Source: Haemaphysalis longicornis (taxonomy: Eukaryota; Arthropoda; Arachnida; Ixodida; Ixodidae). Taken from it: DNA of 64,000 nt. The notes under the pieces were generated by a model that did no database searches, had not been told where the DNA came from, and saw nothing but the letters and a program-made list of their open reading frames with translations. The stretch lies in assembly GCA_013339765.2 (NCBI GenBank), contig CM023448.1, positions 112,121,508 to 112,185,507 on the forward strand, given 5' to 3'. Made by a program: the position numbers and the translations under genes. This document shows positions 52,610 to 64,000 of this stretch, in pieces; position 1 is the stretch's first letter, and every line of letters starts with the position of its first letter.

Positions 52610-54780
52610 GTTTTTTTCTTGAGGCGCTTGATGAGCCTTCTCTTATCGTCATCATCGTTTTGTGAAACCCAGTGTGTAAAGTTGGCTTTCCTGCAGTGGG
52701 TTTTGGGGACGGGACGGTCGCCACCAGTGTGGCACAGAAAGCTTCGCTTTAAAATGCTGTTGCACATTTACGGGCAACTTTTTCCCAGTGACGAAGACAA
52801 GAAGGCTGCTTGTTCTAGTACACCATTTCAATTGACTCCGTGCGTGCAAGGGCTCCCGACACTGACGCTGACAGCGACGACGTTCTTCCGCCGCCCGAGA
52901 GCGCCGCGCACACAAAAGCCCAATTCTCGTGACCGTCGCGTCCTGGAGCAAAGCGACCGCGGCGAAAGAGCAGGAATGCTTCGGCACGTGCTCATGCGCG
53001 GATGGGGCATCACGTCTCTCGAGTTCATGTCGCCCGCCATAACAGCGGGAGCACGCGTGCGGGCGCAACAGGAAGAGGTGAAGCCTGCGCCGTACGCTAC
53101 CGCGTCCATCCGGATGCAAGGCGGGCTTTGTAAGGGCTGCACAAGCTGAACCTCACGTGGGCCTTATAAATCAAGAATCCGTGCCTCACCGTCGATTATG
53201 TCCTACGGCCTTCATGCAGTCCTCCATGGAAAATATGGAGTCCCCAGGTACTCCATATTCTGATGTAAGACTGGTCTGGAAGCGTCCATGCATAGTTATA
53301 AGTGCGCAATGAACATGACTGTGATTATGACTTCTCGAGTTCACTGAGTTCGGAGCGGTTCGCAGGCGCGTTGTATACGTCCAAGTGCATGTTCGGATGT
53401 TCGGATTAATCTGCGGGTGGAAGTGATGCTTAAGCATGATCAAGCAACTGCCACTTGAAAGTTTCTGCAAATTTTTGTAATATTTTAGTGACAAATTCAT
53501 TTTTGTGCGCAGCATATCTTGAATAACCCCAAGAATTTTTTTGCGTCATTTTTTCTTGAGCGTCAACGCTAACTGCTTCCGAAATGGCGGCGCCAGCTTT
53601 CTGAGTATGTCGCTTTCGACCTGCGTTGAAGGAAATGAATGTTGAAAGGTGAATGGCCTAGTTTGTATGAAACGGGATGATCAAGGAAAAGCGGACTGCA
53701 AATTTGAGCTTATGCATACGGTCTAAGACAATCCTGTGGCCGAGCTTCACCACAATGCACACGACTGACCAGTCAATGCAGCCAACTATAAAATGCCTGA
53801 GAGCGACGATGCCGAGCATACGATTGGACTAGAGTTCGCCCTCAGCTGTTGGCATCACGCAATGCAAGCCTGACGTTCTGTATTCCGCAGGGTCAGAGTG
53901 CAGATCGCATGTCCGAGTCAAAACGTATGCACGTTGCTATGATTCACCCTACGGGCTTTGTTGGCGGAATGCAATCGTCACTCGATTGCATTGTGGAAAA
54001 GCTTAACCACGGGATTTTCTTTAGAGTGTACAGTATCACGTGGTATTAGCCGCACAAAAGGTAACGGTAAGAGAGCGCATATAAAGCCGGCTTGGTCTCT
54101 CTCACTGAGCTGCTTTCAAAGTCTACTGACGCATAATTCGTTATTTTAAGATACTTCGAAAAACAGAAACTTTTAGGGTAAACCCGGCTTCTTTGAAGCC
54201 TTGATTTTTAAAGCACATTCGCCTTAGATTTCAGTTCCGGAAAACGCATAAGTTGAACCAGTTATTGTAGTTTTGCCTCCAAATGTGCCACATTCAAGCC
54301 GTTAGAGAAGATATTTGAGTGGTTCGTGCGCAGTTAACTTTCTGCGCGCGCGCGAGCGTGTGTGTGCGCTTGATGTGGCTACAGTAAGGGCGAGCCCCAC
54401 ATCCCCGGACGTATCTGTGCGCGCCCTACAGCCGGATAAACGCGGTATGTGCGAGGAGCGGCAGAGGCAGCATCCTCGTATCCGGGACATCCGTCTCTGA
54501 CCTGCCAGCAGGCGCATTGTGTGGGCTACGGCGTCACGAGCAGAGTCGCCTCACCCTGCTCGCGTGCACACCGCGGCCTGCAGCTTAAGGACTGGGTCGC
54601 GGCTGGCACGTAAACACTGAGCCGCCACCACACGGCCGATTTCCGGCCCGGGGGATCAGCGGTTCCGATCCAGGATGGGAACTGCAGCTCGAGCACCAAC
54701 TGCTGACCGCTGGAAGCTTAGTGGGAAGATTCTTCCCGCTAATACGGACTTCGCACATTTAACTTGTGCATTTAAGGCAT
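52610..54780 (+). other. Intron stretch, no gene recognised
   Basis: Includes a short inverted motif around 53227-53262 (TGGAAAATATGGAGT / ACTCCATATTC). Open frames lack known domains. Confidence 0.4.
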
Positions 54781-54789
54781 CCCGCACAG

Positions 54790-55135
54790 GAAATAGCTTA
54801 TTCGTGAGACTAAACACGATTCTGAAGAAATCAGAAGTAATGCTTAACAGCGAACCAGTGGGCCAAGGACTGTAATTATCGTGGAAACGTTGTCGGAGCT
54901 AATCCCAACCACGAGAAAGAAATCATGCATGGACTTCACCTGAGATGAGGTGCGCTCGGCAAGCATTCTCAAGGGATGCGCAGACTTCTCTCACTAAAGG
55001 AATGGTGCACAACCTATGTGTATTTCCGCAACTCGCGTATGGAGCGGAAACCACGGGCCTTACGAAGCACCTCGAAAGAAAACGTGAATCAGCTCGAACA
55101 GCCACGGAGAGAAGAAGGCCCTGTCGCTCATTTCG
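54790..55135 (+). pseudogene. RTE reverse transcriptase C-terminal scrap
   Basis: ILKKSEVMLNS at ~54819 and, in another frame, RQAFSRDAQTSLTKGM then VFPQLAYGAETTGLTKHLER at ~55021-55080 match the RTE post-palm and TYGAETW-TLTK block. Heavily decayed. Confidence 0.6.
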
Positions 55136-55468
55136 TAAACTCTACCTTACAGGTAATCCAGTATCTATGCAGAACCGGTTACTTTCCCAAAACTCAGAGC
55201 GACACTTAAGACTCCTTGCGGGACAACATGCGGGACAACCGTGCATGTTTATTTCTCGCTATGAGTACGCCTACATGGATCAGCGATAAGGTTCTAACGA
55301 AAGCTGTCATCGTCACTGGCCCGTCGCAAACATGTCCACCCTAAGGTGGCTATCTTGAAGTGTCAACCATTTGTATTTTTGGCACCAGCGCAAACGCGCC
55401 GCCAGCGCCAACGTCAAATTTCCCAAGAACGGGCCATATATAAGACTGACGCCTGAAAGCCCCGCTAA

Positions 55469-55535
55469 CCAGACTGCTGTTTTCACCACACTTCTTCGGC
55501 AGTGTGGTGAAGTACGGTGACGGCAGCAAGTCTGG
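55469..55535. repeat. Hairpin with an inner perfect 11-bp stem
   Basis: CCAGACTGCTG...CAGCAAGTCTGG forms outer arms. TTCACCACACT (55482-55492) and AGTGTGGTGAA (55501-55511) form a perfect inner stem with loop TCTTCGGC. Confidence 0.8.
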
Positions 55536-55539
55536 TCAT

Positions 55540-58500
55540 CGCAAGAAACGCGAAACGAGCATGCGAAATTTCCCAGCTTGAGTGAAACTCTAAATTGCCG
55601 AAGGTGGCGACGTTACGTAGGGGAACAGTGTAGTCGGGGAAATATGGTTCAAGCCTTGCCACTGCTGTTGTGGGATCAGCACGTATACGCGGAGGCGCGC
55701 AATCGGGTGCGAATAAGCGAGGGGATTGATATAAACCTATTGCAAGACAGCAACGAGAAGCACGGCTTGGTGTAGTTGTGATAAAGCCAGTAAAGTGCGA
55801 AACAGGTGGGCACTCGCACCCTGTGGGTTCATCTTAGCCACCGCGCAAAACAGACGAGCCACACAGGAGGCTTCGCACTCGGCGTGCGAATTCGGCTATA
55901 TGAGAGCTGAATCGCATCCACGCGATGCACGCGAAAATTTCCCGTTAGGTCGTAGTCGCGACCAAAAGAATGGGCGATTGTTTTTAAATTGCGACCTAGC
56001 ACAATTTAAAGTTGGTGTACTGGCGGCGGTGATGTTACGGAGGAAGTTTCCCTCGCGTTCTAGAAAGCGTGATTGGACGCGGCTACGACACTCATCGCTG
56101 CATGCCTCACCGGGTGTCGAGTAAGCGCCCCCATTTCCATGTGACGTCGTTTTGGGAAAGCAAAGGTAAAATTTAGGTTTAACGTGCCGACTATGCTCCG
56201 GGACTATACGAGGCCCACCGTATATATAGTAGGTCTACGGATTAATTTTCACAGCACCTGGTCCAAATCTCGTAAACACGGCTGTTTTACAGCGTCAGCG
56301 TCATTGACGGCAATGCTGTGTTCGTGCTCGTATACGTGATGTTGAAAGAAATTCCACCACAGTGGATACCCACAGAATTAAATTCGCAAAGACTTGATGA
56401 ACCGGCAAGTAAATTATTTCAACCTATCGGTTTCAGGTAACGGTTAAGCCCAATAAATAGTAATTTCAGTACGATGGAAAATTGGTGCACTGGTTCATTG
56501 TGTAGAACAGCGTGCGTGTCAGACGAAGGGCACGGAAAAATGAATTTACGGGACAAGACAAGCTGCTGTCAATTCTATTTTTCTCGGTTCTTTGGTTTCT
56601 TCCGCAGTGCACCCGTAGGGTCCACTTCACCTCGAAGCATCTGAATGGCCAATCACAGCGATAGCAGGGATAAAGTATAGACCTATGGTAAAACTCTTCA
56701 TGCTATTCTATCTGGATTATGTGGCTTGCGCTGCGATGCATGCGAAGCACAAGTGGCAGTTTGTGTGGTATGCATGATGTCGCAGTGCAGATAGCGTTTT
56801 CGAGTACAGTCGCACGTCGTGCCTCTTTACGCGTCATACTTGCTCCTTTGGACGCAGCGACTGCTCTTCGAGGCGCATTTTGGCGAAGCAGACAAGCGAA
56901 ATGTTCTAAAATGTGACAGCTTCCGCTGACGCTGATAATAGAACTAATAATAGATACACTAATTTATCAATTGAATTAAGTAAAGATGCATGCTTTGAGG
57001 AAGCGCTCACACGCACGACGGTTTGTTATAATGCGAGTACATATGTTGCTGCAAACATCACGATTTAAAATGTACTCATGCAGTGACGTGTCGTTGTGGT
57101 GCATCGCAGCGCTTTCAAGGCAAGTAAGTAAGTTTACGAGTAGAGAAATTGCGCGTGATTAAATACCACAGTTTCCAGCTCTACGAGGTTATGCGCTCGT
57201 CAGTTGTTGTGTATAGCCGTATCGATGGCCCCATTGGTGGGGGCCGCGAGAAGTCTGTCGGTGCCGTCTTTCTCGCTCGGGCCGCCAGTGACAAGCCACT
57301 CCTTGGTTAGTGCAGCGAGGGCGCACTCGTGCCCGCGCCTTCATCGCTGCCCGTCAGCGGGTCTTCGACCCGGCCCCTCCGCCCCCTGATTGCTTCTTCT
57401 TGCTGCTGCTCGGAGGGCACCACTGACACCGTCCAGAAAGCGCTGCCAAGCGGGCAAAGGGAATTCCGCTGGCGCGTTCCCGGCGCCGCCACATCGGCAC
57501 GCAGTTACGTGCACCCCTTGGTGCCTGGCCCGTGTTATAACCCGACAGCAGGGAGCACAGCGGCTCGGTGCCGGCTGCGCAGGAAGTATACTGCGAAGGA
57601 CGGGGCCAGTGGCTCGCTGTAGGAGAAATCCGCCGAGAAAAAGCAAAGTGAACGGGACGACTTCCGTCCAAGCAGCCCGTCTCCTCCGCGTTTTGTCCCC
57701 TTGCTTGAACGGTGCGAACAGAAGGGGAACGAAATACGCGCGCCTCGATGTGCTCATCAAAGAGACGGGAAGATCCGTGACAGACCCAATCAGACCAATC
57801 AGCAGGCGGCATACGTGCAGTTAAATGATGCTCCGAACAGCTTACACGAAGCGCTTGCAGGCAGAAAGCCGTTGGTTTTAGCTTGCGGTTGCGCAGTTCC
57901 GATGACACGACCCTGATCTCCGACGAGCATGGGTCACTTATTTTTCTCGTAAAATTTAGAGATCGGTGGACAGCTTCACGCTGTATGTGGCTCCATGAAA
58001 ATCTACCACTTCGTATCGCGCCGAAGGAAATGCTAAAAACTGCAACTTCCTGTTGCGCGGTTGAATTGTTTTTTTCTGTTCGTATGAAGGCGAATATAGA
58101 CGCGTTCTGATATAGCACTGGTATTTTAGCACTGGTATTCAGCTGGAAATTTTAGTTCTAAGCATATAGAAAAGGACTGAGAGCCCTGCCTGCCGCCTCC
58201 ATCCATTTTTTATCCCGTATACGTTTTAACAGTAGTACTGCGTGCGTTGCTTCCTCCGGGAAAGCGCGCCAAGCGAAAATAAAAAATAATAGACTGCTTT
58301 CCATTTGCGGCTTCCAATACTGTTTTTCGTTTGGCAAAGCGATGTATTCGGATATCGGCCGAATGGCCACTCTTTCTTCAATGACCGAACGTGCTAAGCC
58401 TAGTGTAGAAACGTTAGGAACGTACCCTTCCCCCCTATGTCTCTGGGTTCCGGTTGGGCACCGTGAGAGCCTTCGTGTGTGGGCCTTGTTTCTCTATTCA

Positions 58501-59100
58501 GGCGCGATATTTGTTTGTTTCTATGTCGTGACAATGAAGTAGCCGAGAGAGAGCCCGCATATTCGATTGCCTCCAGCTGTTGCGGCCGCCGCCACCGCTG
58601 GCGACGCTAAAGCGGTGCACGCAACTGGGAGCGCCGGAGTACGCCGAGGCATGCCGTCTCGCAAGATCCACTCAGTTGGGGGCCCTGCGCGCGCACGGCG
58701 CACTGTCCTTCCCAGGAGCGGCTTTCATGGGAGTGACCGCGGGCCGGAGCTTGCATGGGCAGCTGCTGCTGTCGGCCGCATCAAAGAGGGGAGGAGCATG
58801 GGAAGGCGCGTCTTTACGAGGACTTGACTGTCACGTAAACAAGACGCTCGGAGCCACGAAGACGGGCGCGCGCAGAGTCTGTTATCCTCCGGAATTATGA
58901 AAATTGGCGATTACGCGGATGAGCAAGGCTTGGAATTTGAAACTAAGAGCTTATGGGCTTGAAACAAAACTAGCGGGACTACGCCGTCGGTGCGGTATAG
59001 CGCGTTATTTCAAATTTTACCACCTTGCCCCACAAGCATAAAAATTTCAAAAACAAACATTTGCTTTGCTTTCATTGCTCAATGTCTGTTTCGGATTTTA
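55540..59100 (+). other. Intron stretch with GC-rich islands at ~57200-57760 and ~58560-58830
   Basis: The islands carry overlapping frames on both strands but none with a recognised domain. They could be regulatory or alternative first exons; this is inference only. Confidence 0.3.
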
Positions 59101-59119
59101 CTTTAAAATTACGAGTCGT

Positions 59120-59162
59120 GGAGCCGAGCTGTTCTGGTTGACCTCCCTCCCCTCTAATCTTT
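59120..59162 (+). other. Possible LINE 3'-UTR scrap
   Basis: TTCTGGTTGACCTCCCTCCC resembles ACCTGGTTGACCTCCCGGCC of the I-like LINE 3' UTR (5543-5563). Its polypyrimidine-CTAG end also looks like a splice acceptor, but no exon follows that I recognise. Confidence 0.3.
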
Positions 59163-59930
59163 CTAGCAACCCGGTTGATCGACGTGTACGCCCTTGGGCA
59201 ATACCCCGCACGGGTATTATACGATCGACCCGAGGCAGCTTCACAGCGCGAGTTTGTCGACTACAAATTTCCGGATTTCGAGATGTCCGGTCATCAACCT
59301 GGCAGGTCACGCCTGGCAAGTCACGTGACCGAACAGTGCCCAATTAAAACTGGTGGGTGTCGCGCCAGCTTCGCGGAAGACGGGCCGTAGCAGCAGCTGT
59401 AGGGATATCGGGGAGTTATGGTGCCCGTCAAATTAGGGCGAACTACAAATAACGGGCCTATCACGTGGGCATCGCGTCCATTCGCACCACGTCTGACGCG
59501 ATGGCCCCTCGGTGCTAGGTGCGGTCGCCAGAAGTAGAGGAGCCGTTGTGACAGCGGTAGCGTGTTTGTGACAGAGAGCGTAGCCTATAGTCCTGCTGTT
59601 AAGGAAAGGCAAGACGAACCGAAGAGGTGTTTTGTCGCCAAGATCTCCAGATATCGTTCAGCTGCTGTTGACGCTATCACATGGTGGAATCGGGTGGCCC
59701 ATAAAGACGTAATGCCGGTTTTCGAGTAATGATTTGCGAAAGCGTCTGGCGATTATTATTCTGGTGCCTAATGAGACACTAGATTTATCAATTGCTTATT
59801 TTTCCCTTTATGGCTCCAGTTGAGCCAAAGTCTACAAACGCCAACGGGGTCAGTTATTGCCCTGCCCCCTTATAACGACATGAACCGTCTGTATACAACT
59901 TCCAAGTTTTATTTTGTTACCAGCGAAGAG

Positions 59931-60002
59931 TTCTGGCTGAGTGGTCAAACTTCCCCCAAAAAACCCGTTCCTGAAGAATCGTGGGCTCGATCCCCGTCAC
60001 TG
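59931..60002 (+). ncRNA. tRNA-like SINE head
   Basis: A box TGGCTGAGTGGT (59934-59945) and B box GGGCTCGATCC (59982-59993) are 36 bp apart, as in tRNA genes. Arms do not pair well, so a SINE remnant is favoured. Confidence 0.5.
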
Positions 60003-60102
60003 ATAGGTGCATCTCATTGCTCAAATTTGCGTCCGCTCATGCATGTGCGGAAGTTTGAAGGTGAGTTTGGTGCCATTTAAGGCATTTGATGCCTTAATTG
60101 GT

Positions 60103-60150
60103 TGTTTGTACCGTTCTTTTCTCTCCCATTTTGGACGGTTCTTTCTCGTT
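60103..60150 (+). repeat. Dispersed direct repeat (partner 60872-60919)
   Basis: TGTTTGTACCGTTC(T/C)TTTCTCTCCCAT is repeated 769 bp apart, with ~80% identity by eye. Origin unknown. Confidence 0.6.
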
Positions 60151-61970
60151 TCCCCATTCACGGTTCCCCATTCACAGCATTCACGGTTTAGGTGGCGTCT
60201 ACTCAGAGGCTAGGGGCTGCTGCTGGGAGCAGGAATCCCGCGTAACGCAAGGGGAAAGGGCCGTTGCCTCCGTCCCTGCCTTTCTGCGCCGTCCAGGACA
60301 TGCATTACAGAAACGTGGACGGGGAAGATGTGTGGGCTGTAAAACTAGGTAGGAGCAGATAGGCAGGATATCGGAGGGCGCGGAACGGTAACTCGCGAGA
60401 ATGGATCGAATATCCTCAGAATTAGGGGAAGAAATACAGGAACAGAAAACATGGCCTGGTCATTTATGGAATCAGCCATTGCTTCTGCTTTTCGCCAGGG
60501 GACTTGAGGCGTCTGCCGCTGCAGCAGCCGTGAGCACCGTGTCAGCGGGTCCCGGGGAGGGGCCGGTTGGTCGGCCAGGAATGCTCGCCACCGCCGCTGG
60601 GCCCCCGCCTCGTCTGGCCTGACCGGAGAGGCCCAGCGGCGGCGGCCAACAGGCGCTGCTTCTTCGCTCGCCTCGTCCTTTCGCTGCTGCTGGAACGTGA
60701 ACACGGCGACTGGTCTCTCATTTTTTGCTCCCTCCCACTTTATTTCCCCTCTCCCTTTCAATAGTCGATACTTCCTGTTATTATCTCCCCTTTCTTCTAT
60801 TTTCGTTGTTTGTGCGGTTGTTCTATCTAGCCGTCGTGTATCGAGCTCCGTCCACTCTGCCCTGGAATGCCATGTTTGTACCGTTCCTTTCTCTCCCATC
60901 TTGGACTGCTCGTTCTCGTTGCGCCGGCATGCTCCCCTGTTTCTTCTTCCTCTACTCTCCCCCGCATCTGTATCCGCTTCACGGCTATTCTCGTGGTGCT
61001 ATCGCCCCTTTTCAAGCGGCGGCGTGCTTTTGTTATTTACTACGTACGTCCAGGCATTCCTCTGGTGACCGTTGCCACTTTGCGCGTTTACCCCTGCCTT
61101 TTGATGGGATTAAACAGGGTCGTCTGTTTCATCCGCCTTGTCCATGCTATTTCACGAGGTTCGTGGGGTGTTGGGCTTACGCATGTACGATATGTTAGGC
61201 TCAGGTAGACCGCACATAAAATTCGGTCTCCCCTAAGCCAGTCAAGATTGGTCAACGTCCAGAGATAAAAGTTGTCTCGGTTTCTTGGTCTTCTATTTTC
61301 TGCTTGCTGTCGATGTAGAATACTAAATAAAAAGTACATGTGGCTAGCCGCCACTGCTTTCCGAGCTTTTCACTGAAATTGTCCAGTTGTATTCGGCAAG
61401 ATTATTGTCGAAACGAGGGCTCAGCTATTATGAGCGAGTTATGCGGAGCAGCTTTCGTGCCCGGTTTGTTGCCTGGTGCTCCGTTCGGCTTGTGGGTGCA
61501 CGACTGGAGCATCCATGCTGCTCCGCACGACCGCAAGAGGCTTCGGGTGTCCATAGAGAAGTATCACTTTATTGGCAATGACGGGAGCTGAAACAGTTCC
61601 TATCTTTTTTCGTGTGATGTCCAAGTTGACGCCTTCAAGGTATTTTTTTTCTGCTTATTAAGCCCGTCGTCCAGATTACGCGGGCTGGATTGTAAAGTGC
61701 TTCTTTTCCCTAATAAGCCATGGGTCCTCCACTTGTCCGAGCAAACCGACTGCGTATATCCTCGGTGTATATTGCAGCGCTCGCTATGAGTGTAACATTT
61801 AAAAGCCCTATGTTACATTGTCACAAAGGCGGCGATGAAACAAGGCAGAAAATGGTGTCGCTTTGTTGTTTCCAGCGCACAGGTCAGCCGCTTGAGGCTT
61901 CGCCTGCGGCTAAGGCCGCTCGCTCGTTTGATAAAGAGATGTGTAACTTTATCAGCAAAAGGTGCCCCTA
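60151..61970 (+). other. Intron stretch, no gene recognised
   Basis: A GC-rich section (60450-60700), pyrimidine-rich 60720-60800, otherwise featureless. Confidence 0.4.
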
Positions 61971-62420
61971 CTAGTCCGGGGCTCCCGCTATGGAGCTGAG
62001 GGCCAGCTGTGTTCCTTCAGTCAGTTGTCGCTGGCCTTGAGCGCTGGAGTCGGTCAGCCACTCCTCCCACTTGACTGAAATGGCGTGAGGTATGGGCGGG
62101 AGGGCGCGATTGTGAGCGTAAGTCCAAATTGTGTGGTATATGTCCGGGAAATCCTTTCCCGCAGTGGGGAAATCCTGGGTATCCTCCGTTTCCTGGAATT
62201 CGTGCGTCATGTGAGTAGTAGGAAGGGATCGGGTGTGTGTTTGGCTTTGTAAAGCTTAGTGTCGTCGTTTTTGTGCACTGCGAGAAGTCGGAAAGAGCTG
62301 TCTAGATAGGTGCCAATACAGCGGCTGTGTGAGAAGTGCATTGTCATTTGATGACCATCCTTTGATGCCCGGGTGTTGAGTTCGCGGGCGAGCGCATTTG
62401 CGCACTCGGTTCCAGGTATG
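61971..62420 (-). pseudogene. LINE RNase H end and C-terminal tail remnant
   Basis: Minus strand: IPGTECANALARELNTRASK at ~62417-62358 is the RNase H C-terminal block. The last frame reads IYHTIWTYAHNRALPPIPHA then GQRQLTEGTQLALSSIAGAP, ending at TAG 61971-61973. It resembles the LINE-A ending (ILGCAHNPALPPLP, then TARSSHGLLD). Frameshifts between. Confidence 0.6.
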
Positions 62421-63185
62421 CATTCTTTTTTTTTTTTTAACGTTTACTGAAATGTAGAAAAAATACCCCGAGATCTCTTGCTTGTGCATCATACCCCCTG
62501 GATGCATTCATGTCCAGCAAGTCAGAGCACCCTGTATCGAGTTGAGCTGCTCTGCATTGCTTTTTATATTATCCGTGCCGTGTTTGTGTTCAGCTGGTTG
62601 TAAATAAGCTGGCGGTACGCCGCTTGCAAGTCGCTGAAGATTATTGCCCAGTCTTTCTGCGCGCAGCTTTCATTGGTTCTTGCTATTTTCCTGGATTCGA
62701 AGATGGCCGCTCTATGCAGTTTCGTTTGTGTGGCTGCTGTGGCAAGTTCCAGTTCCCTGTTGACAAATGGAGTGTTATGACACGTGTTCCGTTGGAGAGA
62801 CTGCCACCAACGTGCAGTATACCAGTGTCCGCATCCGCGTTTAAGTAATTTTCAGGACGGTTTTCGCGTGTGGCGTCCTCCGGTCCTTGTGCCTCGTAAT
62901 GCATATAGTAGTTGGTATGGGGCTATTTTTATGCTCTGGTTGTTGCAGTGAGCTGCGTCTTACGCTGGTATTTTTGTTATTTGACTTATACCCTAGGCTT
63001 CTCAAAATTTGGATGCCCTGTTCGGAATCCCAAAGCCGCTGAAGCTGGCTGATCTTGTGCGCAGGGATTGACTCACCCAGCGTGTTTGGGGTACCCGTGT
63101 CTTCCAACGCTTGCGTAAACGCGTATAGACAGGAACACCTAACGCTATACTTTGTGTGGCTTACATAGAACCGTATTGTAGTTTT
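62421..63185 (-). other. Degenerate sequence, possibly more of the same LINE
   Basis: An 88-codon minus frame (63107-62841) contains no domain I can name. T10 at 62426-62437. Confidence 0.25.
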
Positions 63186-63352
63186 TTTTAGGTGCGGAGT
63201 ACCTTAGGACCGCACAATGTCCGTCCGCGTCCGTGCGCATAGCATTTACCATCGCAAAATATCACACAGGCACCGGCAGGATTCGAGCCTGCGTCTGGTA
63301 GACCAAACAGAGTTAGGGTCAGCCGTCTTACCCATTGGGCTACGACCGTGAG
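63186..63352 (-). mobile_element. tRNA-derived SINE, minus strand
   Basis: On the minus strand the head has A box TAGCCCAATGGGT (63342-63330) and B box GGCTCGAATCC (63289-63279). A body with GGACGCGGACGGACATTGTG follows, then a TAAAAAAAACTAC tail near 63186. A second copy of the body motif lies at 63398-63460, upstream on the same strand. Confidence 0.6.
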
Positions 63353-63397
63353 TTAGTACCTGAGAGTCAAACGGCTTACTCCCTCGCCGGTAACGCT

Positions 63398-63460
63398 GCG
63401 GAGTACCATAGGACCTCCCACAATGTCCGTCCGCGTCCATCCGAGCGCACAGCACCATCA
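63398..63460 (-). repeat. Repeat of the SINE body
   Basis: GCGGAGTACC(A/T)TAGGACC and CACAATGTCCGTCCGCGTCC match 63193-63255 in the same orientation. Confidence 0.75.
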
Positions 63461-63692
63461 AAAGAAAATCAAGCGAAATTCGATTTGCTCCGTGATTTGC
63501 AGTTTCGTTTAGGGAATAATCAAGGTGCAACTCGCGGCTCAAATCGAATGACGGTCGCGGCGCAAATCGGATGTCACTCGGGGCGCAACTTGGATGTCAT
63601 TTCGAGTCCTCGTACTCCGCACCCTCGCCATCATCCACGGAGGGAAGATGCTGCCATTTTTTTTAATTCTATCTTACTTAGATATGTAGCAC

Positions 63693-63874
63693 TGATATGT
63701 AGCGCAGAAAAAAACACACGGGACGAAAAGTATACACACGGACACGCGCTAACTTCCAACTGATTCTTTATTCCTGTGACTGCAAATATATATGCATTTG
63801 CCTTTGCAGGAACAATAAAAGCAGGAAAAAATAGTGACAGATAAAAACGGAGACATCCAACACGCGCCGAGTTT

Positions 63875-63905
<31 letters not shown>

Positions 63906-63983
63906 GGAGGGGGGCGTTAGATGTTAGCGCGTGTACGTGTGTACACTTTTCTTCCCTGTATGTTTTTTCTGCGCTACATATCA
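63693..63983. mobile_element. 291-bp terminal-inverted-repeat element (MITE or Penelope-type end)
   Basis: TGATATGTAGCGCAGAAAAA at the left is complemented by the right end (TTTTTTCTGCGCTACATATCA). Arms are ~60 bp, through GTTAGCGCG. The middle has a CTTTATT and a T12-G22 tract (63872-63910). No coding capacity. Confidence 0.75.
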
Positions 63984-64000
63984 CCACAATGAATAACAAA

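Noticed and set aside
57354..58118. 254-codon minus-strand open frame across a GC-rich island
   Set aside because: Low-complexity composition, several overlapping frames on both strands, no domain.
58580..58900. 106-codon frame in GC-rich DNA
   Set aside because: Looked superficially protein-like but matches no family I can name; overlapping frame of similar length.
59120..59400. STOX exon 2 after the polypyrimidine-CTAG at ~59160
   Set aside because: The downstream reading has no winged-helix similarity; the pyrimidine tract resembles a LINE 3' UTR.

Overview
The window looks like nuclear DNA of a hard tick (Ixodida, probably a metastriate genus). Three things point there: a tRNA-derived SINE with the Ruka-type tick head and body at 34947-35188, a Penelope-like element with a GIY-YIG nuclease, and abundant RNase H-bearing LINEs and RTE elements of the kind that fill tick genomes. 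There is no operon structure, no dense host coding sequence and no rRNA gene. The species cannot be fixed from the sequence alone.

Region 1 (1-41000) is almost wall-to-wall mobile DNA, and much of it can be read as nested insertions. (i) 1-626, minus strand: the start of a LINE ORF1 with an N-terminal 2A-like peptide, running off the window edge. (ii) 640-8862: a decayed RNase H-bearing LINE ('LINE-A') split by an I-like LINE (1281-5593, 7-bp target duplication) and by an RTE element (5942-8084, 11-bp target duplication); removing both restores LINE-A reading. (iii) 11995-18999: a second LINE ('LINE-B') split by a 3-kb foldback element with arms of about 0.9 kb, one arm of which is itself split by a CR1-like 3' fragment. 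(iv) 20062-25260: minus-strand LINE tails and a second LINE-A copy. (v) 25286-30246: a second giant foldback element with interrupted arms. (vi) 31000-34140: ATAC-type microsatellites that switch polarity around short cores and hairpin elements, plus a LINE tail that entered a hairpin MITE with a 14-bp target duplication. (vii) 34930-35203: SINE. (viii) 35345-40537: two near-identical 1.65-kb Penelope-containing blocks around a third LINE-A fragment. (ix) 40670-41020: an RTE tail.

Region 2 (about 41900-42670) is GC-rich and holds the only host gene I can recognise: the first coding exon of a storkhead-box (STOX1/2, fly knockout) gene on the plus strand, ending in a GTGAGT splice donor at 42671.

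Region 3 (42671-64000) is best read as the start of a long first intron of that gene. It is much poorer in recognisable transposons, with a 103-bp minisatellite (49570-50230), tRNA-like SINE heads, a few LINE/RTE scraps, perfect short palindromes and a terminal-inverted-repeat element at the right edge. No further STOX exon was recognised. Nearly every other long reading frame is transposon remnant or microsatellite translation.
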